DNA of 6,875 bases from Rhodocyclales bacterium (GTDB lineage: Bacteria > Pseudomonadota > Gammaproteobacteria > Burkholderiales > Rhodocyclaceae), in NCBI GenBank assembly GCA_021413665.1, contig JAIOPW010000369.1, positions 1 through 6,875 on the forward strand, read 5' to 3'. Positions 1 to 6,813 of this stretch are shown piece by piece; the stretch's first letter is position 1; every line of letters starts with the position of its first letter. The translations under genes were made by a program, and so were the position numbers. The notes under the pieces were generated by a model, which saw nothing but the letters and a program-made list of their open reading frames with translations, searched no databases and was not told where the DNA came from.

Positions 1-1
1 G

Positions 2-1870
2 GCGAACTCGAAGGTCGACGGCAGCTATCGCTTCGATGGCAACCGGCTCACGGTCGACAGCGACCTGCCGCCGCTGACCGAGGTGCGCGGGGCACTGCGC
101 TTCTCCGCCGACCACCTGGAAGCGCGGGGCATTCGCGGCGCGCTGCTGGGATCTCCGCTGAATGTCGATGTCCGCACCGCGGGAGACGGCAATGTCCAGG
201 TCAACGCCGCGGGAGAGTTCGGCATGGCGGCCCTGCGGCGCCAGTTCCCGCAACCCCTGTTCGACCATCTGTCGGGCAGTGCCAAATGGACCGGCAGCGT
301 GCGTGTGCGGAAGAAGAATGCGGAAGTGAAGCTGAGCTCGAACCTGGTCGGGCTTTCGTCGAGCCTGCCGGAGCCGTTCAACAAGCCCGCCACCGAGGCG
401 CTGGCCTTCAGCTTTGAACGCAAACCTCCACCCGATGTCGCCTTGCGCACCGGGTCCAGGCCCGGTGCCGCCGCGGCGCGAGCGCCGTCCGCAAGGGAGA
501 CCGCCCCCGGCTCCGCCGGAGGCATGACTCCCGGGCCGGCGCAAACCATGCTCGACATCAGCCTCGGCCGCGCGATGCGGCTGCAACTGGTGCGTCGCCA
601 TGACGTCAGCCCGCCGGCGATCACCCGCGGCCTGCTGGCGGTGGGCGACGTCGACGCCAGCCTGCCGGAACGCAACGTGCTGGTGGCCATGAACCTGCCG
701 CGCATTGATGCCGATTTCTGGCGCGGCCTGGTCGCCAGGCAGGCCGACGGCAACGGCCGCGACCCGTCGCCGCTGCCGCCCCTGCCCGCACTACAGTTCG
801 ATTTGCGGGCGACCGACCTGATCCTGCTGGAAAAGGGCTTTCATGATGTTCGGATAGCCGGCAACCGGCCGGAGGGCTCGGCCAGCACGCGCTTCGATTT
901 GAAGAGCCGCGAACTGGGTGGCAACTTCGAGTGGAACGGCGCCGGCGCCGGCAAACTGACGGGACGCATCGCCCAGTTCTCGATTCCGGAAGCGGTCGCC
1001 ACGCCTGCCGCCCTGCAGGAAAAGGCCAGCGAAGTCATCGAGCGAATTCCGGCACTTGACATCACGGTCGACCAGCTTTCGCTCAAGGACCGGACCCTGG
1101 GCACGGTGCGCATCGCCGCCGAAAACCGCGACGGCTACTGGAACACGAGGGTCGAGGCGAAGAACGACGACGGCATACTGGAGGCTAGCGGGCGCTGGCG
1201 GCCCAGCCCCACCCAACCCGACACCCCCGTCGAGTTCAAGCTGGTTGCAAAAAGCATCGAGAAATTGCTGGCGCGCGTCGGCTACCCGGACACGGTGCGG
1301 CGCGGTAATGCGACCGTGGCGGGCAACCTGACCTGGACCGGCTCGCCCTTCACGATCGACTACCCGACGCTCAATGGCAGCCTCAAGCTCGATGCCGCCG
1401 GAGGCCAGTTCGTCAAGCTCGAACCCGGCGTCGGCCGCCTGCTCGGCATCCTCAGCCTGCAATCCCTGCCGCGTCGAATCACGCTCGATTTCCGCGACAT
1501 CTTCAGCGACGGCTTCGCCTTCGACAACATCGGCGGCCAGTTCGCCGTCGCCCACGGCGTGATGGAAACGAAGGACCTCCAGATCCAGGGGCCGTCGGCC
1601 AAGGTGCTGATGAGCGGCACGGTCAATCTCGGTGCCGAAACGCAGAACCTTAAGGTGCGCGTTCAGCCCGCCGTGGGCGAATCGATCGCGGTCGGGACCA
1701 TGATCGCCAATCCGATCGCGGGCGCGGTGGTCTGGGCGGCGCAGAAAATATTCAAGGACCCGCTGGACCAGGCCTTCGCCTTCGAATATGCCGTGACCGG
1801 AAGCTGGGCCGACCCGAAGGTGGACAAACTTGGCCAGTCGCCGCCAAAAGGCGCGGAGGATGGCAAATGA
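2..1870 (+). CDS. yhdP: YhdP family AsmA-like envelope protein (partial, C-terminal part)
   Basis: The reading frame is open from the first full codon at base 2, so the gene starts outside the window; 622 residues are visible. YhdP proteins are usually well over 1,000 residues, anchored in the inner membrane by an N-terminal segment (not seen here). With TamB and YdbH they are implicated in moving phospholipids to the outer membrane. The family assignment rests on the C-terminal AsmA-like repeat region. The stretch LGILSLQSLPRR followed by FRDIFSDGFAFD (about bases 1442-1530) is very characteristic, as is the late DPLDQAFAFEYAVTGSW (about 1757-1807). The body alternates short beta-like hydrophobic and charged strands, as expected for a periplasmic beta-groove protein. 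An Ala/Pro/Gly-rich stretch (about 425-547) interrupts this pattern. The 3' end overlaps the start of the amidase gene by ATGA and carries that gene's ribosome binding site. The family call is secure; the in vivo cargo is known only from other species. Confidence 0.93.
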   Translation, partial: ANSKVDGSYRFDGNRLTVDSDLPPLTEVRGALRFSADHLEARGIRGALLGSPLNVDVRTAGDGNVQVNAAGEFGMAALRRQFPQPLFDHLSGSAKWTGSVRVRKKNAEVKLSSNLVGLSSSLPEPFNKPATEALAFSFERKPPPDVALRTGSRPGAAAARAPSARETAPGSAGGMTPGPAQTMLDISLGRAMRLQLVRRHDVSPPAITRGLLAVGDVDASLPERNVLVAMNLPRIDADFWRGLVARQADGNGRDPSPLPPLPALQFDLRATDLILLEKGFHDVRIAGNRPEGSASTRFDLKSRELGGNFEWNGAGAGKLTGRIAQFSIPEAVATPAALQEKASEVIERIPALDITVDQLSLKDRTLGTVRIAAENRDGYWNTRVEAKNDDGILEASGRWRPSPTQPDTPVEFKLVAKSIEKLLARVGYPDTVRRGNATVAGNLTWTGSPFTIDYPTLNGSLKLDAAGGQFVKLEPGVGRLLGILSLQSLPRRITLDFRDIFSDGFAFDNIGGQFAVAHGVMETKDLQIQGPSAKVLMSGTVNLGAETQNLKVRVQPAVGESIAVGTMIANPIAGAVVWAAQKIFKDPLDQAFAFEYAVTGSWADPKVDKLGQSPPKGAEDGK

Positions 1871-2661
1871 AGATTGCGGCGCTGCAAATGATTTCGGGGC
1901 CGGACGTGGCGCCCAACCTGGCCGCCGCCGACCGCCTGATCGCCGGGGCGGCGATGGCCGGTGCGCAACTGGTCGCCCTGCCGGAGTACTTCCCCCTGAT
2001 CGGCGCGACGGATGCGGACCGGCTCGCCGCGCGCGAGGTCGATGGCACTGGGCCGATCCAGGACTTTCTTGCCGCCGCCGCGAAACAGCACGGGGTGTGG
2101 CTGGTGGGTGGCTCGATTCCGCTGCTGGCGCAAGACCCATCCAAGCTGCGCAATTCCTGCCTGGTGTTCGATCCCCAAGGCCGCCGCGTGGCGCGCTACG
2201 ACAAGATCCACCTGTTCGGCTTCAAGAAGGGCGACGAGAGTTACGACGAAGCCGCCACCATCGAGCGCGGCGACCAGGTCGTAGCTTTCGACACGCCGCT
2301 CGGACGCGTTGGTCTCGGTATCTGCTACGACCTGCGCTTTCCCGAACTGTTTCGCGCCATGGGCGCCGTGGACCTGCTGGTGCTGCCCGCTGCCTTCACC
2401 GAAACCACCGGCCGCGCGCACTGGGAACTGCTGCTGCGCACCCGCGCCGTGGAAAACCAGTGTTATGTTCTGGCCGCCGCGCAAGGTGGCCAGCATCCGA
2501 ACGGACGCCTGACCCACGGCAACAGCATGGTCATCGACCCCTGGGGCGAGGTGCTGGCGCGCGTGGACAAGGGCGAAGGCGTGGTCGTTGCCGAACTCGA
2601 TCCGCAACGGCTGGTCGACACCAGATCCAGTCTTCCCGCCCTGAAACACCGCATACTGTAG
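1867..2661 (+). CDS. Carbon-nitrogen hydrolase (nitrilase superfamily, Nit1/YbeM-like amidase)
   Basis: A complete 264-residue protein, the usual length for single-domain members of the nitrilase superfamily. The catalytic triad is visible: Glu40 in ALPEYF, Lys113 in RYDKIHLF and Cys153 in GLGICYDLRFPELF. The GICYDLRFPE form and the DKIHLF form are those of the Nit1/YbeM branch, which in studied organisms hydrolyses deaminated glutathione, a side product of transaminases. Omega-amidase (Nit2-like) activity is the main alternative. The protein should be cytosolic; there is no signal peptide or membrane segment. The start at 1867 is supported by a strong GGAGGA at 1855-1860, six bases upstream, and by the ATGA overlap with yhdP, which suggests translational coupling. 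It stops 19 bases before tldD. The family is certain; the substrate is inferred from motif similarity only. Confidence 0.93.
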   Translation: MKIAALQMISGPDVAPNLAAADRLIAGAAMAGAQLVALPEYFPLIGATDADRLAAREVDGTGPIQDFLAAAAKQHGVWLVGGSIPLLAQDPSKLRNSCLVFDPQGRRVARYDKIHLFGFKKGDESYDEAATIERGDQVVAFDTPLGRVGLGICYDLRFPELFRAMGAVDLLVLPAAFTETTGRAHWELLLRTRAVENQCYVLAAAQGGQHPNGRLTHGNSMVIDPWGEVLARVDKGEGVVVAELDPQRLVDTRSSLPALKHRIL

Positions 2662-2680
2662 GAATTCTTCAAGGACAGCC

Positions 2681-4138
2681 ATGAACGCTCCCGCCAGCCC
2701 CATCCCCCATTTCGAGGTCGCCGAACAGATCCTGCTGAAGCCACACGGCCTGGCGCCCCACTTGCTGGAACGTGTGTTCGGCCAGTTGTTCGGCAATCAC
2801 GTCGACTATGCCGACCTGTATTTTCAGTACGCCCGCTCCGAAGCCTGGAGCCTCGAAGAAGGCATCGTCAAGTCGGGCAGCTTCAACATTGAACAAGGCG
2901 TCGGGGTGCGCGCGTTGTCGGGCGAAAAGACCGCGTTTGCCTATTCCGACGACATCAGCCTGGCGGCGCTGAAAGCCGCCGCCGGCACCACCCGCGCGAT
3001 TGCCGCCGCCGGCGCCCAGCGCCTGGCCCCGCTGCTGCGTCGGACCAAGCCGCCGCCGGCGCTCTATGCCGGCAACGACCCCATCGCATCGCTCGACGAC
3101 GCCGCCAAGGTCAAGTTGCTGGAACGCCTCGAAGCCATGGCGCGCGCCGCCGATCCGCGCGTCAGGGAAGTCATGGCGAGCGTGGCCGGCACGTGGGAAG
3201 TCGTGCTGGTGGCGCGCTCGGATGGCGGAATGGCGGCGGACGTGCGGCCCCTGGTGCGCATTTCAATTTCGGTCATCATGGAAGACAAAGGCCGGCGCGA
3301 GCAGGGTTCCGCCGGCGGCGGCGGACGCTTCGACTACGCCTATTTCAGCGATGCCGTGCTGCAGGACTACGCCGACCGCGCCGTGCATCAGGCCAGCGTC
3401 AATCTCGCCGCCAAGCCTGCTCCGGCCGGCGAGATGACCGTGGTGCTGGGCCCGGGCTGGCCCGGCATCCTGCTGCACGAAGCCGTCGGCCATGGCCTCG
3501 AAGGCGACTTCAACCGCAAGGGCAGTTCCACCTTTGCCGGCCGCATCGGCCAGCGCGTCGCGGCCAAGGGCGTGACCGTGGTAGACGACGGCACGATTGC
3601 CGACCGCCGAGGCTCGCTGACGATCGACGACGAAGGCAACCCGACGCAGCGCACCGTGCTGATCGAGGACGGCATCCTGGTCGGCTACCTGCAGGACACG
3701 CTCAACGCACGCCTGATGGGTGTGCCCGTCACCGGCAACGGCCGCCGCGAATCCTTCGCCCACCTGCCGCTGCCGCGCATGACAAACACCACCATGCTCA
3801 ACGGCGGCCACGATCCGCAGGAAATCATCAAGTCGGTGAAGAAGGGGCTGTATGCCGCCAACTTCGGCGGTGGCCAGGTGGACATCACCAGCGGCAAGTT
3901 CGTTTTCTCGACCGCCGAGGCCTACCTGATCGAAAACGGAAAGATCACGACACCGGTCAAGGGCGCCACCCTGATCGGCAGCGGCCCGGAAGCGATGATG
4001 CGTGTTTCCATGATCGGCAACGACATGGCGCTCGATTCGGGCGTCGGCACCTGCGGCAAGGAAGGCCAGAGCGTGCCGGTCGGCGTCGGCCAGCCGACGG
4101 TGCGCATCGACGGCCTTACCGTCGGCGGCACGGGCTGA
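2681..4138 (+). CDS. tldD: Metalloprotease TldD
   Basis: A complete 485-residue protein, close to the usual length of TldD (about 480). TldD works as a heterodimer with PmbA/TldE, degrading unfolded peptides. In some bacteria the pair matures peptide antibiotics such as microcin B17 or processes the CcdA antitoxin. The zinc-binding motif HEAVGH (HExxxH, residues 266-271) is followed directly by GLEGDFNRKGSS, the hallmark of the TldD subunit; PmbA lacks the HExxxH. The third metal ligand is probably Cys458 in the C-terminal GTCGKEGQ segment, also conserved in TldD. An N-terminal regulatory domain precedes the catalytic half. The ATG at 2681 has AAGGA at 2671-2675, five bases upstream. The gene follows the amidase gene at 19 bases, so it is likely the last gene of the yhdP–amidase–tldD unit. 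The partner gene pmbA is not in this window. No substitution of a key residue is visible. Confidence 0.96.
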   Translation: MNAPASPIPHFEVAEQILLKPHGLAPHLLERVFGQLFGNHVDYADLYFQYARSEAWSLEEGIVKSGSFNIEQGVGVRALSGEKTAFAYSDDISLAALKAAAGTTRAIAAAGAQRLAPLLRRTKPPPALYAGNDPIASLDDAAKVKLLERLEAMARAADPRVREVMASVAGTWEVVLVARSDGGMAADVRPLVRISISVIMEDKGRREQGSAGGGGRFDYAYFSDAVLQDYADRAVHQASVNLAAKPAPAGEMTVVLGPGWPGILLHEAVGHGLEGDFNRKGSSTFAGRIGQRVAAKGVTVVDDGTIADRRGSLTIDDEGNPTQRTVLIEDGILVGYLQDTLNARLMGVPVTGNGRRESFAHLPLPRMTNTTMLNGGHDPQEIIKSVKKGLYAANFGGGQVDITSGKFVFSTAEAYLIENGKITTPVKGATLIGSGPEAMMRVSMIGNDMALDSGVGTCGKEGQSVPVGVGQPTVRIDGLTVGGTG

Positions 4139-4155
4139 TCAGATCACGGACGGGT

Positions 4156-4174
4156 GGCGGCGCTTCGCGCCGCC
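4156..4174. terminator. GC-rich hairpin between convergent stop codons (possible bidirectional terminator)
   Basis: Bases 4156-4163 (ggcggcgc) and 4167-4174 (gcgccgcc) are perfect inverted repeats around a three-base ttc loop. It can also be drawn as a seven-base-pair stem with a cttcg loop. The hairpin lies between the tldD stop (ends 4138) and the minus-strand GGDEF gene stop (4179-4181), where a shared terminator would be expected. Neither side has a run of T, so it is not a classical intrinsic terminator. It may block readthrough or protect mRNA ends, or act together with Rho. The structure is seen directly; the function is inferred. Confidence 0.5.
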
Positions 4175-4178
4175 GCTG

Positions 4179-5144
4179 TCACCGGCCTTCGCGCAGCGCC
4201 AGCTCGACCCGATCGCGACCGTTGTCCTTGGCACGCTTCAAGGCGGCATCGGCGCGCGCGGTCAGTTCGGTGAGCGTTTCGCCCGGCTCCATTTCGGCGA
4301 CGCCGCAACTGACCGTCACCGCCTCGACAACGTCTTCCGTTACCAGGGTGCAGTTGGCTGCGACCAGCTCGCGCAGGCGTTCGGCTATCTGCAGGGATTG
4401 GATAGGGCTGGATTGCGGCAGCAGGATCAGGAACTCCTCACCGCCGTGGCGGGCAATCAGGTCCTGCACGCGCAAGCCATCCGCCAGTTGCCTTGATACG
4501 CGGCGCAACACCACGTCACCGGTGAGGTGGCCGAAGCGGTCGTTGAAGCGCTTGAAGTGGTCGATATCCGCGATCAGGAGGCAGGCCGGCTGGCTGTCCC
4601 GATCACAGCGCGCAATGGCGCGCGGGTAGGCTTCGAGCAGCCAGCGTCGGTTATGGAGCCCGGTCAGCGCGTCGACACTCGCCGCCTGCTCGAATTCGAG
4701 GCTGCGGCTTTGCGAGTTGATCAGCGCCAGGTTGGCGTTGCGCATGCGGCCGGACATGATGGCAAGCAGGTTGCGCGCCACGCCATGCGAACAATCCACC
4801 ATCGCCCACAGCACCTCGTGCGGAACCGCAACGAGGCGCGTGTCCTTTGCTGCCAGGACCAGGGCGGGCGCTGGCGGGCTGTCCAGTAGCGACATCTCGC
4901 CGACGCAGTCGCCCGGACCGAATACTGCCCGCTCGGGCAGGCTGCGATCATCCGGGTAAACGCGCAATTCGCCTTCGAGGATCAGATACAAGTGGCTGTT
5001 GGGCGCGCCCGGTTCGAGCAGGTGTTCACCTCGCTCCAGGTTCCGCTGCTGACAGTTGCCGAGCAGATGGCCGACGCTCTCCAGGCTGACGCTGGCGAAT
5101 AGCTGGGCTTGTTCGAGATATAGACGGTCTTCGCTATCGATCAT
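4179..5144 (-). CDS. Cyclic-nucleotide-binding-like domain plus GGDEF diguanylate cyclase
   Basis: A complete 321-residue soluble protein. Residues about 10-130 have the cyclic-nucleotide-binding (cupin-like) fold seen in CRP-type regulators, with HLYLILEGELRVY (51-63) and FGPGDCVGEMSLLD (75-88). Residues about 155-318 are a GGDEF domain: DALTGLHNRR (158-167), the metal-binding ADIDHFKRFND (192-202), the signature GGEEF (234-238) and NGRDRV (308-313). GGEEF is one of the two catalytically competent forms, so it should make c-di-GMP from two GTP. RVQD (225-228), exactly five residues before the signature, matches the RxxD inhibitory site and implies product feedback inhibition. There is no membrane segment. 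The Arg that holds the cyclic phosphate in CRP appears to be replaced (Ala92), so the sensed ligand may not be cAMP. The ATG at 5144 has AGGTG at 5150-5154, five bases upstream. The gene is monocistronic in this view and converges on tldD. Confidence 0.95.
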   Translation of the reverse strand: MIDSEDRLYLEQAQLFASVSLESVGHLLGNCQQRNLERGEHLLEPGAPNSHLYLILEGELRVYPDDRSLPERAVFGPGDCVGEMSLLDSPPAPALVLAAKDTRLVAVPHEVLWAMVDCSHGVARNLLAIMSGRMRNANLALINSQSRSLEFEQAASVDALTGLHNRRWLLEAYPRAIARCDRDSQPACLLIADIDHFKRFNDRFGHLTGDVVLRRVSRQLADGLRVQDLIARHGGEEFLILLPQSSPIQSLQIAERLRELVAANCTLVTEDVVEAVTVSCGVAEMEPGETLTELTARADAALKRAKDNGRDRVELALREGR

Positions 5145-5149
5145 GGCGG

Positions 5150-5154
5150 CACCT
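5150..5154 (-). promoter_or_regulatory. Ribosome binding site of the GGDEF gene
   Basis: On the minus strand AGGTG lies five bases before the ATG at 5144-5142. It pairs fully with the CACCT of the usual 16S rRNA tail, and it supports this start over internal alternatives. Confidence 0.6.
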
Positions 5155-5236
5155 GAATTTCCGGCTCAAGTTCGGGCAGCATAAGTCAAAACAGTTCCTC
5201 CCCAGCCACCGTCCGCGCCGCCGCAACAACCGTCAG

Positions 5237-5274
5237 TCGGACGCCGCGCTTCATTTTGCATCACTCGGACGCCG
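5237..5274. repeat. Short direct repeat in the GGDEF upstream region
   Basis: The ten bases tcggacgccg occur at 5237-5246 and again at 5265-5274, a 28-base period, in the gap between the GGDEF gene and the CinA-like gene. The first copy can also pair with cgtccg at 5210-5215. The repeat is seen directly. Whether it binds a protein is unknown, and in GC-rich DNA a ten-base repeat could be chance. Confidence 0.35.
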
Positions 5275-5312
5275 GCCCCAGGGCAGGCCAGAGCCCGCAA
5301 AGGCGCAGGTGA

Positions 5313-6083
5313 CTACTTCTCGTCGAACGCATATCCCAGTTCGGCGACACCATTCCGCAGCGCCTTCATCGCCGGCGGCACCTGCTCCGGCGCACCACGC
5401 ACGCCGAGTTCGATGTGGCGCTGGACGTCCTTCGAGCCAAGGAAGGGCAGGCTGAAGACCTTGACGCCCGTGAAGTCCGCTTCGACGCGCCGCATCAGAG
5501 GTATCAGCGCGCCTTCGAGGCCTTTCCAGACCAGGATGGACGCTTCCGCCGTCGGGTTGCTGTTGAAGCGCCAAGAGTAATAGCTGTCGAGCACCCACTC
5601 CACCATCGGCCAGGCCATCTGCGGAAAGCCCGGGACGAAATGATGATTGGCGAGCGAGAAGCCCGGAATGCGGTTGAAGGGATTGGGAATGATGCGGCTG
5701 CCGACCGGAAAATTGCCCAGCGCCAGTTGCAGGTCGGTCAACTCGAATTTCAGTTCGGCGAAGCGTGCCTTGATTTCACGCTCGGCGTCCGGATGGAGCT
5801 TCAGTTCGACTCCTGCGGCGGCAGCGGTAGCCTGTCGCGTGTGGTCGTCCGGCGTATTGCCGATGCCACCGAAGCTGAACACGATGTCCCCGCCCGCCAG
5901 AGTGCGCGCCAGGGTATCCGTCAGGCGCTGCCGGTCGTCGCCGATGTAAAGCGCCCAGTCCAGCACCAGTCCGCGCGCTGCGAGAAGCTCGACCAGCTTG
6001 CGGAAATGCTTGTCCTCGCGCTTGCCGCGTGTGATCTCGTCGCCAACGATGATGGCACCGATGCCGGTAATGGTCGAATTCAC
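5313..6083 (-). CDS. CinA N-terminal-type protein (MoCF/molybdopterin-binding fold), no amidase domain
   Basis: A 256-residue cytosolic protein of the competence/damage-inducible CinA N-terminal family (COG1058 type). The fold is shared with MoaB/MogA enzymes of molybdenum cofactor synthesis. Motifs in order: AIIVGDEITRGKREDKH (10-26), the nucleotide/pterin-binding loop FGGIGNTPDDHT (71-82), NPFNRIPGF (134-142) and PGFPQMAWPM (151-160), the last replacing the usual PGVP-E-M loop. Full CinA proteins run to about 400 residues and end in a nicotinamide-nucleotide amidase domain, which is absent here. The shorter form is common in Proteobacteria, so this is probably not a truncation. In the characterised family members this domain acts on ADP-ribose-like pyrophosphates; the substrate here is unknown. 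The start is GTG (6083-6081), overlapping the stop of the EI24 gene as GTGA, which indicates translational coupling. The GTG start fits the family's usual N-terminus. The Shine-Dalgarno is weak (GGGGA about 8 bases upstream). Confidence 0.88.
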   Translation of the reverse strand: MNSTITGIGAIIVGDEITRGKREDKHFRKLVELLAARGLVLDWALYIGDDRQRLTDTLARTLAGGDIVFSFGGIGNTPDDHTRQATAAAAGVELKLHPDAEREIKARFAELKFELTDLQLALGNFPVGSRIIPNPFNRIPGFSLANHHFVPGFPQMAWPMVEWVLDSYYSWRFNSNPTAEASILVWKGLEGALIPLMRRVEADFTGVKVFSLPFLGSKDVQRHIELGVRGAPEQVPPAMKALRNGVAELGYAFDEK

Positions 6084-6793
6084 AGGGCTATCCCCGCTTC
6101 CTGGCGCTGGCGACGCAGCGCCGCAAGACCCAGATGCACGAACACCAGCGCCGTGAACACCGGCGCCAGCAGGTTGGCCAGCGGCACATAGGCCACCGCG
6201 GCGGTGCCAAGACCGGCGAACAGGAAGCGGCTACGATTTTCCCGTGCCAGGCGTTCCATCTCCATGGCCGTGGTGTGCTCGGCCAGCGCGTCGAAGCGGA
6301 AGGTACGCTGGTTCAGCCAGCCGCCCCAGAGCAGCGGCAACACCAGCAAGGCCCCCGGGATCAACAGCAGCGGCAGCATCGCCAGCGCACCGACGACAAA
6401 GATCGCACCGGCCCCGAGGGTGTTGGCCAGGCTGCCCCAGAACACGTTCTCGCCGTGACGCCCGAGATCCGGGTAATCGCGAGCCGCGACCAGGCTGATC
6501 AAACGCGGCAACGCGAACACCGCGACCAGGAACACGACGCTGAAATAGGTGAGTGCGACGAAGGCGGCCAGCAGCAGGAAGATCGCGGCCCACTGCGACA
6601 CCCACCCCCATCCGGTCCACGGCAGTTGCGGCACGATGTGCGCCATCAGGGCCACACCGTCCGCCCAGACCGAGAACGCCACCGCAACCCATGCTGCCAA
6701 AGCCAGCACTGGCGGCCAGATTGCATGCCACAGCACTTCGGCACGCGCCATGTCGCGCAGCGCCTTGGCAAATGCCGCAAACACTTCCTTCAT
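6080..6793 (-). CDS. EI24 domain-containing inner-membrane protein (CysZ-like fold)
   Basis: A 237-residue integral membrane protein of the EI24/CysZ-like family. Hydrophobic segments lie at about residues 23-44, 68-95, 125-157 (long enough for two passes or a re-entrant pair) and 190-222. The linker FDALAEHTTAMEMERLARENRSR (about 167-189) followed by a segment with PLANLLAPVFTALVF (204-218) is the pattern that recurs in betaproteobacterial EI24 proteins. CysZ is a sulfate importer, but most EI24 proteins have no proven function and I do not assign sulfate transport. An ATG at 6811 is in frame and would add six residues. I prefer the ATG at 6793, because it has GAGGG at 6800-6804 with six bases spacing, while 6811 has no Shine-Dalgarno. 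The stop (6082-6080) overlaps the CinA-like gene start, so the two are probably one operon. Confidence 0.88.
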   Translation of the reverse strand: MKEVFAAFAKALRDMARAEVLWHAIWPPVLALAAWVAVAFSVWADGVALMAHIVPQLPWTGWGWVSQWAAIFLLLAAFVALTYFSVVFLVAVFALPRLISLVAARDYPDLGRHGENVFWGSLANTLGAGAIFVVGALAMLPLLLIPGALLVLPLLWGGWLNQRTFRFDALAEHTTAMEMERLARENRSRFLFAGLGTAAVAYVPLANLLAPVFTALVFVHLGLAALRRQRQEAGIAL

Positions 6794-6799
6794 GCCCAG

Positions 6800-6804
6800 C
6801 CCTC
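6800..6804 (-). promoter_or_regulatory. Ribosome binding site deciding the EI24 start
   Basis: On the minus strand GAGGG sits six bases before the ATG at 6793-6791. It lies inside the six codons that a start at 6811 would add, and nothing comparable precedes 6811. It therefore favours the shorter protein. Confidence 0.55.
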
Positions 6805-6813
6805 GCAACATGT

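Noticed and set aside
791..2140. A 449-codon open frame on the minus strand, antisense to yhdP and the amidase gene.
   Set aside because: It runs opposite genes with clear family motifs, is Arg/Gly/Pro-rich without any recognisable domain, and long shadow frames are expected at this GC content.
1663..2796. A 377-codon minus-strand frame opposite the amidase and the tldD start.
   Set aside because: It spans the ends of three well-supported plus-strand genes and shows no domain; it is a mirror of GC-rich codon use.
3193..4629. A 478-codon plus-strand frame covering the end of tldD and running antisense into the GGDEF gene.
   Set aside because: Its product is extremely Arg-rich and crosses the hairpin and both stop codons of real genes; it has no family features.
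5270..5312. Short inverted repeats (gggc/gccc, ggcc/ggcc) just downstream of the CinA-like stop, as a terminator.
   Set aside because: The stems are four bases, overlapping and ambiguous, with no T-run on the minus strand; too weak to call.
5415..6191. A 258-codon plus-strand frame opposite the CinA-like gene.
   Set aside because: The minus strand carries clear CinA motifs and a coupled start; the plus frame has no recognisable domain.
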